Positions 48,787-60,625 of a stretch of DNA of 64,000 nucleotides are shown here, in pieces. The stretch is taken from assembly GCF_019578655.1 (NCBI RefSeq), contig NC_063261.1, positions 25,275,126-25,339,125 of the forward strand, read 5' to 3'. The notes under the pieces are model-generated. The model saw only the letters and a program-made list of their open reading frames with translations, ran no database searches and was not told the DNA's origin. This stretch comes from Ricinus communis. Lineage: Eukaryota > Streptophyta > Magnoliopsida > Malpighiales > Euphorbiaceae. Position numbers and translations under genes: made by a program. Each line of letters opens with the position of its first letter. The first letter of the stretch is position 1.

Positions 48787-51700
48787 ATTTAGGTACCAAT
48801 AATTTTACAGAAATAGCAATGGATGTCATAAATTTTGTACAATTAAATTGACAGAACAGTCCTATAAATCTAAGGAGGTGAGATTATTTTAAAAGTGAAG
48901 ATTAAAATTTAAATTTTAATAATGTTAAGATTCTTCTATTCGAGTAAAGATTATACTAATAAAATAATAACTGAATCTGAATTTTATAAGAAATAATACA
49001 ATAAATCGGATTTTCATACTAAAAATAAAGTAGGGGTTCAATATAAAACTAACCTAAAAAAAAAAAGGAATTATTTTAATTTTGAGCCAATCAAAGAATG
49101 TTCTTCACAAAGAATATAATGAAAATAAAAATAAAATTCAGTGTGCCATGTAGCTTCCTCTTCATCCTCCTAAAGCTGACATGTAAATTGATTTTTCGGA
49201 TGAAAGGAAATAAATAAATAGTAGCATTTATTGATTGGATACAATAGTATGGTACAATTTCTCTAATTTTGATGTTGACATATGCATCTCAACACCTTAA
49301 ATATATACATTCACTTCTTTTTAAATCTTAATTTCATACCACTTATGCCAAAATCTTGCTATTGTCAGACTCTATATAATGGTCCCCCATAATCTCATTG
49401 CATGAGAATTGATTAATTGCTTAAAAGAAAAAAAAAAGGTTTGAATTTTGATATTTAAGCTGATTTTTAATGGTTATGAAACCCTATTTTTTTATATTTA
49501 TTTATTGGAGGCTGAATGGTCGTGAGTCGCGGTTATTTCATAGAAACAATCACTTCATTATATATATCTCTCACCATAAAAGCTGATAAGAAACTTCATC
49601 AATATTAGTAGATAATTAATGAAAAAATTTAAATTCGAAAATTTCTTAAAATTTCATAATTAAAAATATTAGCAAAAAAACCCTCTAATTAATTGCATAT
49701 AAAACCCTAATCGATGTAATTGAAGTGCTTTTCTTTTATTGTTTAAGTAAAGATCAACTCTTGGATTAAGGTAATGGTAACAAGAATGCTTTTTATTCTT
49801 TATATTAGATTACATAATGTAAGAAATACTAATGATCATAAGATATGCGTATCACCAATTTATAATCTAAATTATTTTACCTCAATTAAGAAATTTATAC
49901 ATTAAACAAAAAACCAACTTAATAGAATTTTCTTGAATCAAAATAAGATATATACAAGGATGAGCCAAAGAGCTACAAGAATTTTCAAAGGCATAAAAGC
50001 AGGTGGGTATGGAACATCGAAATGAGCTTTCTTCTATCAATGTGAATGCGACTATGTTGGGACAGTAAATAGACTTTGACATTTCAACATGCATGCTTAC
50101 AATTGTTTTTTTATTTTTTTCAATTCACTAAATTCCTACTGGATGAGATTATTTTAATAGTATTTCAAAAATAAATCGAATAGGATTATGTATTTTTAAT
50201 TTTTAATTTTTTTTTTTTTACTTCAGTTGAGATCTTTATATATGATCTGTCCAATAAGAGGTGACGCTCGGATAGATAGGGCGGACGAAGCGTGAAGAGT
50301 CTAATTATATTTTTGAGATAGAATTCGATTATTAAGTAGATAAATTTTAGAAAAATCAATCCATGAACTCATTATTAAAACTTTAAACTAAACACAACAA
50401 TAACAAATAATCACTTCATACAAGTGTATGAAGGGTGAGTTTGACATTGAGTTTGGAAAAGTGCTTTTTCAAAATTAAATTTTTATTTTGAATGAGTTTT
50501 TAAATTTTAAAAATTATTTTTACAAAAAGTAAGTGAATATATATTTTTTTGAAAGTATGCACGAGAAAAATAATTTATAAAAAATAAAAAGAATTAATAT
50601 ATTAAATAAAAAAAATTTAAATTTACTTTTTGAACATCCGACCACTATCTAAAAATTTCGTACGCATGTCACTAGCTTCTTTGCTTATTGTTTGCACCTT
50701 TTACGTACCTATGGTGGGTGGCGACAATAATTTATATAGGAGACATGAATAATAATTATAAGAATGAAAGATCACATGTCCACAATGACGAAAGAATATT
50801 CAAATGTCGGTTATAGAGTGACTTAATTAAATTTTTGTATTTATAAACTAAAAATGGGATATCTATGATTTATCAATATTAATAATTAATAATTATGAGT
50901 CATCATATATAATAATAATAAAAGAATTAATACTTCTGTTATATAAATTTCGGAGCTCATTGAACCTCCAACACAAAAAAAAAGAAAAAGAAAAGTAGCG
51001 ACTCAATTTCATATTTGTTTTATATGATTCATATAATAAAATTCATTTTTGTGTATTTATGAAAATGAAAATAAATATTGCCATGTACATAAAATACATT
51101 TTATAAGCTCATAATGATAATTTATTATTTTAAGAATGAAATAAAAAAAATTTGAAGTAAGCTCCACCCATTTAATTTACTTAATTATAAGCTCGAGTTA
51201 TGTAATTTTTTAAGTCGGTTATATTTAATTTAAGTTCAATCCAAACAATTTGTTTGTGATTACTTACATATTTCAACTGCAGCTTAAAAGAATCTAAATT
51301 ATCGTTATTTTTACCTGCAATAAGTGGTTAATGGTTTAATTTACAAAATGCGAGTGGCGTACCAAAATCAGTCGGCAGGTTCAAAACTAGGGCATGGAAA
51401 CTACGTACCTTCTTTCAAAGAAAGTAGATTTATTTATTTACTCTACATTTTCCTTTGTGTAATTAGCTATTATATTTTCTTGGTTTTACTTTAAAAATAA
51501 AACAAGATATAAAGTCAAAGAGTTCAAGAAGAAATATTGAATTTCACCAATATTACTATTTATAAATTAATAGTTAAAAGAAAAACATGCTATTCTTAAG
51601 AATTTAGAGGTAAACTATTATCAATAGTATAACAATGAAGTCCTTATGAGCGATAACAATGTAATTTAATTGAATTATATCAAATTAGTTTATTTTTGTA

Positions 51701-52314
51701 TTACATTTTGTCTGATAAAGATTTTTAAAAATAAAATTGCATGTTATATATATATATATATGAAGAATCGACATTGAAGAAATCTGACAGATAAAAAGAA
51801 ATATCATGATGTGTGTACGAAATGAAGTTTTAGTACCTAATACAGCTTACTATTATCCTCTATATGTATTAATTAATGCTTATATTGTTCACAGAATTTT
51901 AAGTATGTTTATCATGTACAGGAGGATTGTTCATATGATCTGTTGTAAACCTGTTCATATATCTTTTCTGGTCTATATTTATAACCATCCATTATTTTCT
52001 AAAAATCACAAGTTGGGGACACAAGTGATCAGTCCCCACTGCAACCTCTCACTCTCTCTCTCCCTCTATATATATATATATACATATAGATAATGGCGAT
52101 ACAAATTGAATGACCCTAACCATCTAACTTTGTACGTGTAATTTCAGTCCACAAGAATACCTCCCTCCTTCATAGACATCTCTCTTTCATTTTTTTTTCA
52201 TTATTTATAAATATTCCTGAGGCTATGTCATATATATGTGTAGCCTCAACGTATGGAAACGGTGTTAATTTGATTGTACCCTGAAAAGAAAATATCACAT
52301 TTATGATATAGAAC

Positions 52315-52320
<6 letters not shown>
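48787..52320. other. Gene-free AT-rich DNA
   Basis: No gene or bounded repeat recognised. A short TA run lies at 51746-51762 and a (CT)n/(TA)n run at about 52049-52082. Patches at 49930-50100, 50255-50300 and 51340-51420 are less AT-rich but have no recognisable coding content. Confidence 0.4.

Positions 52321-52405
<85 letters not shown>
52321..52405. repeat. Long (AT)n microsatellite
   Basis: An uninterrupted run of about 42 AT units. It produces the artificial Ile-Tyr repeat ORFs on the minus strand. Confidence 0.95.
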
Positions 52406-52408
<3 letters not shown>

Positions 52409-53699
52409 TATTTGGTGGGTATGGTGGAAGACAACTTTTAAAAGTATATGGCAATGAAGAGAGAATAAGAAGAAGACCCACAAAAGTTTGGAGGTGAATG
52501 CAAATACCTTTAAATGATCAAATGGGTTTTGTACGTGTGAGGGCTTAGAAACCCTAGTGGCCGTGGGATAGTGTAAAAAGCTGGCAGAATAAAACTCCTA
52601 CCATGTCTTTAAGGCATACTCCATACAATTATTTGACATCTATGTCTACATGCATACACTTGTGCTTAGTCACCTACCCCCAAGGCTATCCAACATTCTC
52701 AATGGCTACACTTTTCATTGATTTCTGGTATTCGATTTCGAATTTTTCTTCATTCAGGAGAGAAGCCATTGCCCTAGAAATTCATTGACTTGGTCTTTAG
52801 AGAATAATAATAATAATAATAACAAGAAAAAGATTATGCAATGCCTAATTCGCTAACGATGCTTTTGATAATTTATCCATAATCACTTTGTTTTTATATC
52901 ACGAGGAAAAATTCTTTAAATCAACTCCATGTTAGTCTAATAATATTCGAATGTGTCATTAATTATTAAGTGTATTATAATAGTGATCGGTATATAAATA
53001 CTATCAGTTAACTATAATAATTTGACACCTCGATGTCGGCTCTTCGCCACCTGTGAAAAACTCTTTCTTAAATGCAATAAAGATATGTAATTAAATATAG
53101 TTAAAATTGAATAATTGAAAAAGAAATAAACTAAAATTTTATGATGGATGCAAAATTGAGTCATTATTTTTATTCTTATTTCCGACAATTGGAGATGACT
53201 ATTTTTTTGCCTATAGCATACATATTAGAGGAAATTACACATCATACATTATTTTGTTTGCCTTTTCCTTTTATACGTTCTATTTTCTGTTTTTACTTTT
53301 ATGTTTTTCGTTTCTTTGTTTTTAACCCTATTTAGTTTTTTTTTTTCTTTATAGCGATTTTTTACACTAAATCTTCTATTTGATTATGATTTTCTTTCTT
53401 TATTTCTCTAATTCCGATTTTTCTCGGTCTTTATTTTTTCTTATTTTTTTTAAACTTTCTACTATTTCTTGAAACCAGTGGTTTTGTTGTTCGTGCAATA
53501 TGGTTTTTTTTTTTTTCTCTGGTTGATTGTTTGCCATGAATAGTGGAGGCATCTAACAACAACAAAAAAATCACATATTTCTTTCTAAAATAAAAATTGA
53601 TCCAAACTCTAAAAATTACAATAAATCTAACAACAATCTCATTAATAATTCACAAATACACACACATCAAACATAAAAACTAAGGATTAAAAACTTCTT
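52406..53699. other. Gene-free DNA with a less AT-rich patch
   Basis: The patch at 52430-52800 is noticeably richer in G+C than its surroundings and lies beside the AT microsatellite. I found no domain, splice-able ORF or tRNA in it. It could be conserved non-coding sequence, an unrecognised exon or transcript, or an old insertion. Confidence 0.35.
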
Positions 53700-55760
53700 A
53701 AAGATATGAATTCATCCGTTCTTCAATTTTGTAAGAGCTAAGTCCAATTTCAAACATACATTTAATTGATTCTATGTCAGTTTAATTTTAATTTATTAAA
53801 ATTCTTCAAAAATTATCACATTATATGATTTATTAAATATTTCAAATTTATAGAAGATGAATATTGAATTTTAAAATTCATATCTATAGAAAACTAAGTA
53901 CTTAGATATATTTTGTAGAAAATTCAAAAGTATTATATATCGAGTTTATATAGGTATATCATAAGTATATATTTTTAAAATTTAGTAAATTTATATTTAT
54001 ATTATATGTGCTTGATATATGACTTATAAAATTTTTATATACTAATTATTATATGATATAGATATGTAAAAAAAATAAATTAATTGTATATCACATAGAA
54101 AAAAATTATTTTTCTAAAAAACATAAATAATTTTTTAAGTATACAGTAAAAAGTATATACTAAGTATATAACGAGTTTATTTCAGGTGTATGATACTATG
54201 ATTCTCATTGTTTTTTCTCAATTCAAATTTTTAAAATAATCTTTTATTTTTTGATATATATATATATATATGGACTATTGATTTAAAATGGTCTTTAGTA
54301 TTTAAAGAAGTATTTTTAACAATCTCTAAAAACATTATACTATTATGTAATTTTTATTCCTCGATGTATTTCTATTGTGTCCCACTTGTCTACATCTCCT
54401 GAATTAGTAGTAAGTAATTATTTCAAAAAAGAGAAATAATAGTATATACTCGTTGTATAATCATAATATACTCACAGTATACATATTACTGTTACATTCC
54501 CTTTATACGTTTATTCTATATTTTGTATACATATATGAGTTGTATTTCTATACTAATTATTTTTCACTTATTAATTATATTTTAGTCATAAAATATAAAT
54601 ATTTATTACTTTAATATATATTAGTTTATCAAATATATTTATTTTATTTGATGCAGAAATAGTAATTGATACGCGTTATATACTCTTCATATACTCAAAG
54701 TATACTATTTACTATCAAGAAATAAAAGAAATCTAATATCTTTAAAATGGTCTTTGTATTATGTTTAAAGAAGTTTTTTTAACAATCTCTAAAAATATTA
54801 TACTATTCTGTAATTTTTACACATGGTTAATTTATGCATGTCTTTCTATTGTGCTCCACTTGTCCATGTCTCCCGCATTTGATTTGGTTCTTATTTTTTG
54901 ATATTGACTTTGCTCTTCTTTTCTTTGGTCTTCCTGATTTGATTTGACTTTGCCTTTTAGTACAAATACTTTTCTTTATTTGAAATCATATGATATATTC
55001 ATGTGTTTTTTTTATTTCCAATGGGATATACTGTTGACTAATATATAGTGAGCATCATTTCTTTTGCATAGTATTATAAACAGTAACTATAAGGATTTTG
55101 AATCATCTCCTTCATTATTGCTATTGTATATGATGTTTTCTTTCCAATGTCCGTTGTGGTGAAGAAAAATAGATATTGTTGCCATGTTTGTATATGAAAA
55201 AAAATATTAAAGATTATTTCAAAATTAATAACAATCACAGTATAATATATTTGAAATATACTAATTATATACTCATTATATACCTTTTACTATTTACTTT
55301 TAAATATATTTTATTATTTATTATATATATTTTATTTACTTTTACTCATTAATCCTTAATATATAAATTTTGTACAACATATATATTAATCAGACATGAT
55401 TTAAATATTAATTTTTTACAATTTCATAATAGATACTTGTTGTATGCCTCTATATACTTATGGTATATTTTTTACTATATATTATTTTTTTCCTAATATA
55501 TACTTATTGTATACTCTTACTATAACTTTTAAAACTTGTTTTATATTTTTTTTAAACTTCCTTTTACAATTTATTATTGATTTATTTTTTATCTTTATTA
55601 TTTATGTCAATATAATAGTCAATATACAAATATTTTATAGAATATATATTAATAACACACAAGTTTGAATCTATTTTTATAAAATTTCAAAAGATATACT
55701 TGTAGTATACCTCTATGTACTCGTTATGTACAATTTTTTGGGTTTTTTGCAGAATAATTT
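53700..55760. repeat. Degenerate repeat block with a ~460-bp direct duplication
   Basis: TTTAAAATGGTCTTTAGTAT at 54282 and TTTAAAATGGTCTTTGTATT at 54741 begin two direct copies that continue through AACAATCTCTAAAAA, TACTAT, TTTCTATTGTGTCCCACTTG / TTTCTATTGTGCTCCACTTG. Around them, words such as AGTATATACTC, ATACTCATTATATAC and ACTTGTTGTATGC recur irregularly from about 53930 to 55730. This resembles subterminal repeat arrays of DNA transposons, but no ends or transposase are visible. Confidence 0.5.
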
Positions 55761-56465
55761 TAATTACTTATTTTTAAATTTGAGAACTTAAATTTTTTAA
55801 TAATCTTATTCTACATTTAAGTATTTAAGTAAATGATATAATGTATTTGTTTTGAAGAATTTTAATGTATTTTTTTCAAAACAACAAGAATCAAAGAGAT
55901 AGATGGATGAGATTGGTTTACCTGTTTTTATATTCGAATTTGATGAATGTATGTTGAAGAAGCTTTCTGTTCTCCCGTTTATGTTGTGTATCATAAATGA
56001 TTATCGAGATTTCTGATTGATTTCTAGAAATTTGGTGTTGTAATTTTGTTAGATTAAGTTGTTGCAATTTTTTAACTTTTTGGATCCGTTGTTTTGGAGT
56101 TTTGAGCAGGTGTGTTTTTTATGGATTGTACAAAAGTAAATTATTTTAGTTATAAGCATATTCTTATAAATTTTTATATCTGGTGGTATAAAAGTCAGCA
56201 AATTTTATTTTTTTAGACAGAGAGACTGTTGATCATTCAATAAAGGGCAAACAAACAGCAATTAGAGATTTTAGAACCCATTTCCGCTAATTTAGAAGCC
56301 CAAGTTTAAACTTAATTAGAGCCTATTATAAAGTTTTTTCATGAGCCCAACTCTTACTAAGCCCAATTTTTAAGCAACCTATATAGCAGTTCTTAATGTT
56401 ATTCCTTTTCAAGAGCTTGTCTCCAGCAAACAGAAAAACACATCAAATAAATCCATAAATCTACG
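55761..56465 (+). promoter_or_regulatory. Promoter region and leader of the DHHC gene
   Basis: Three site II elements (TGGGCY, on the minus strand) are seen as GCCCAA at 56298, 56345 and 56361, in AAGCCCAAG, GAGCCCAAC and AAGCCCAAT. Such motifs are common in promoters of housekeeping and growth-linked plant genes. A TATA-like CTATATAGC lies near 56381. The leader before the ATG at 56466 is A-rich (AAACACATCAAATAAATCC). Confidence 0.5.
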
Positions 56466-59400
56466 ATGAAGTGCCAAAAATTCATATCTATCCCAGTCTT
56501 CAGTGTATTTGTTTTAATGGGTTTTATTTATTATGTTACACTCTTCATTGTTGTAGAGAATTGGGTTGGTTTACAGAGCTCAGCTGGGACTTTAAATGCT
56601 TTGATCTTTACTTTGATGGCTTCTTTATGTGTTTTCTCTTTCTCTGTTTGTGTTCTTACTGACCCTGGTCATGTCCCTTCTTCTTACGTCCCTGATGTTG
56701 AAGGGAATCATGTTCAAGATAATGTAAGTTACTATCACGTTCCTCTATTGATGCTTCTTCTTGTGTTTCTGTGAGAATCTTTTTTTTGGGTTTGGTATTC
56801 AATTAGAAACTAATGAAAGAATGTCTGTTGAGATGTTAATTTCCTTGATTTATGTGTTGTTGTAGGTTCTCTGATTGAAATTACTGAATTGCTACTAGGA
56901 AGTGATTCTTCATGAATTATTCAGTTAAATGGTGGTTTTGAAGAATGATTTGGATGCTTTCTTTTTTTCTTTTTCTTAAAGCTTAGTTTTATATTTTACT
57001 GACAGAATGCTATACTTAGGTAGACTAAACTTTTTTGGTTGTTTTGCAATTTTCTTTTCTAATTTGTAATAGCATAAAAGCTGGCACGACTTTAGGGAGT
57101 GTTTTTTGGACTCGGCTTACTCGAATTGTATGTTTCTGTGGTATCAAAGACGAGAAAGGATTCTGGCATCGATTTATACTTAGTATTTGAATAACATATA
57201 TATTAATCTAGAGATTTAGATTGTGGCATTAGATCTAATATTTGTTTACAGTCCAAGTATAGTATAACATAATTATGTCTCGTTCCTTTCTGCTTGCCTA
57301 CAATGCCATAGAATGTTGCAACAGATTAATGTTTTATATAACACACTTTTGAGTCATGAAAACAGTCATTTCAGATAGTAACCCAAGGTCATGAATTCAT
57401 TTTGGAGAATGTTAATAATCTCCACTAGTTAGCTTCTGATTTGGTGCAGAGCTCATGAAGATTGTCTGTGCTGTGGTAGAGACTAGAGGGCTATGGATTG
57501 TGGCCAGGAGTCTTGTTTAATAACTCAAGCATTAAATATGTCAAGATGAAGTAGTTGTGACGATATAATTGTAATAAAGGGAGAGCACTGGATAAGAGAA
57601 TATCGATTCAAATGCTGAGAGAAATGAAAGTGAGCTCACATTATAGTAATGGCGATTATTGTTCACTATGTAGAATTCAACAATTGTTATGAGTGATCTG
57701 CTTCTTTTGGGAGCCAAGTCATCTGGTTGTTTGAATATAGAGTTTCCTTAATGATCTGATTGATTAACGATTAAGAAAACCTGCATGAGATCCATTTTAT
57801 GATGCTTCAGAATTGTAACTTAAATGTTAGATGTGGCCTTGCAAGCTATTCTTTGCTAGAAGAGCTTATCAAGTAGTTCAATTGTATAAAAAGAAAGTAT
57901 GGTAAACATCTACGTCCATAGCCAGAATATACTCAACTAACAAGGTTGAGAATTCTTCCTTGTGTCAACTGTCAATAGACACAAATGGTGCATCTTTCTA
58001 TAAGGATGAGGACTTATTCCTGGAGCACCATGAACTCAAATTACTGATAATCTTACTGCAGGTTGAGATTATTATATAGCAGAATAACCTATGTTTCCTT
58101 GTGATCCTCTTTAGACTAATCAATGCTTTAACTTGCGATAGGAATCACAAATGAAGCAATGTGAAAAGTGTTGCACATACAAGCCTCCCAGGGCTCATCA
58201 TTGCCGGATCTGCAGAAGGTGTGTTCTGAAGATGGTAGGTTAGGTTACATTCCTGTTGCTGTCATTATTTGATTCATGTTGAATTTGAACAGATTTGTTA
58301 ATTAATGTCTTCCAAAAACTGGATGCAGGATCATCATTGTTTATGGATAAACAATTGTGTTGGTTATTGGAATTATAAGGCTTTTCTCATATTACTTCTC
58401 TATGCAACTGCAGCAAGTATCTATTCTATGGTAGGCCTTCTCTGGACCCTCCTCCTCCCTTTTCTAAAATTACTCAAAGCTTATGGTTTTGATATAAGTG
58501 CTTGCCATGCTTAGGTCATGATTATAAGCAGCGTGTTTCAAAGAAACTGGGATTTTGGCGGGAGGACTCCCCTCAAGACTTTTTATGTAAGTACATATCC
58601 AATCAATGAACATGAGATCATTGTTGAAGTGGTTTCATCAAATGTTTTTTTGCCATTATACTGTTCTCCTTCTGGCAAGTGGCAAGTAATATATTTATGT
58701 AAGAGCAATGGAGGGCTGCCCAATACTGGGCGGTATACAACCTTTTTTTTTTTTTTTAATTCCTTTCCTCTCTGTGTTAATCACAACAAAAGGAAAGATG
58801 AATTCCCATCCTTTCTTTCTCTTTTTACCTTCCTTTTGATCTGTGTAGTGTCAAACATAGATCAAGATCTATAATTTGAAGCTAAATTTTTCTCGAAAAT
58901 GTTATTGGCATTTCACATAATTTATAGTTAAAAATTCACTAATAGATAGAGTCCAATAGCACAATCCTTGTGACTTTTGATTAACCGACTTTCCTTCAAC
59001 CTGGCAACTAAACTCTTAAAAAGAATTCAACTAAGGTTATTATCTTCTTTCTGTTTCAGAAGCAGTGATAAAATCTGGTGAAAGACATAGGGGTAATGAT
59101 CATGTTGATGTAGCTTAGATTTTTAGGTGTAGTTTAGAGTTTATTCTAGCAATGACTAATACCAAAGAAAAGCTTATAACCTTAATCCATAGCACATATT
59201 TGCTGATATTTTAATTTAGTTTGTATATTTCATGTTATATGGTCATGCAATATGCATACATTATATTCAAGTGCTCTATGGGTTGATTTAGATTCACAGC
59301 ATACCTTTTCACTTAATTTCTACTATTTGTATGTGCAAGCAAGCGTGCCGGTTTTATATTTTTTAGATTGTAAAAGATTTACTGATACTGGTATTATCTT

Positions 59401-60346
59401 AGATTGTTTTTGGAGCAATGATGACAGCCCTGAGCGCAACACTTGGGACTTTCTTGGCTTGGCATATCTACCTTATTGCTCATAATCTGACAACCATAGA
59501 GGTGGGTTATTGGATTTCAGAACTTGATTAACATAGATTGGATATATCTAGATTTTTAACTGAAGCTGATGCACTTTTGCAATGTGATATCTGAAAGATA
59601 ATTCAGATGATCAGGTAGTTGAATACTTCAATCTGCGATAATTCATATATATGCTGACATGTCACATGTGTCCACCATCGAGGACTCCTTCAATGTATAC
59701 AGTGCGTCCACTTTCCAATTAGTGGGTTTAGGGGAAAAAAAATAAAAGAAATCTTTCTTAATACTATATTTGACAAAGGGAAAATAATGGAAGGAAAGAA
59801 AATAAATTAGGAATGTAGGAACTCAAATTCAAAGAAAATGGGTTCTTGAGGAAATAACTGAATGTATTCCTTGCCCCCCCTCTCTTGTTTTACCTTCTCT
59901 GCTCAAACAAGAAAATAACTGGTCCATTTTACTTACCCTCCTTTTTTAAGACTACAATTAGTCATGAATTTACATGCCACACCAACTTTGCATTAGACAG
60001 TTTTTAAGATTTGAGCACACAAGCAGATGTCATAATTTCATCTTAACTTTGGTTTAGCAACAGACTTGAGCTTAGCTGATCATAAAGTACAAATAACAAC
60101 AGAAATTACTGTTCAGTCAATTGATTGCTGGAATTGCTGTTTGAGAACCATGTTGCTAAAATGTATAAAGTTCAAGATAAAATATTATAATTATGCTGAC
60201 ATAGATGACTTTCTGTTTTATTGATTAATAATTATTTTGTGCTTTCCAGTATTATGAAGGAATACGTGCTGCATGGCTGGCTAGGAAATGTGGGCAGAGT
60301 TATCGACATCAATTCGACCTTACTGTTTATAAAAATATCATCTCGG

Positions 60347-60408
<62 letters not shown>

Positions 60409-60625
60409 CATAAACATGTGCCATTACATGCAAGCCTTGTGTTCTGTTACTTTTACTCTGTTAACATAGTATCTTATTTCTGTTTTTCGTTTTAGTCCGT
60501 TCAAATGATTTTTCTTTTGAACCTCTGATCAGGTATTGGGTTCAAACATGCTTAAATGGTTATGTCCCACAGCAGTAGGCCATCTAAAAGATGGAATGAA
60601 CTTTCCTACATCACATGATAGTTGA
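56466..60625 (+). CDS. PAT16: DHHC-type protein S-acyltransferase (PAT15/PAT16-like)
   Basis: Attaches palmitate to cysteines of target proteins at endomembranes or the plasma membrane. Exons: 56466-56723, 58142-58234, 58329-58430, 58515-58586, 59403-59501, 60250-60345, 60533-60625. All introns are GT-AG and phase 0, and the product is 270 aa, the usual length for this short plant subgroup. Membrane segments are near residues 8-30, 43-64, 135-155 and 176-200. The DPG motif is at 66-68. The Cys-rich domain runs from C93 ([21 protein letters not shown]) into the active-site DHHC at 118-121 and [12 protein letters not shown]. TTxE is TTIE at 205-208. All zinc-binding and catalytic residues are present. 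The closest Arabidopsis relative I recall is PAT16 (At3g09320); PAT15 is the alternative. Intron 6 starts with a CT microsatellite directly at the donor. Confidence 0.93.
60346..60402. repeat. (CT)n microsatellite at a 5' splice site
   Basis: The donor GT of intron 6 of the DHHC gene is immediately followed by about 28 CT/TC units with one interruption (CTTTCT). The usual donor positions +3 to +6 are therefore CTCT in place of AAGT. Confidence 0.85.

Noticed and set aside
52170..52483. Minus-strand ORFs rich in Ile-Tyr
   Set aside because: They are translations of the (AT)n microsatellite and have no real coding signal.
60232..60417. Arg-Glu repeat ORF on the minus strand
   Set aside because: Translation of the CT microsatellite on the opposite strand of DHHC exon 6 and intron 6.
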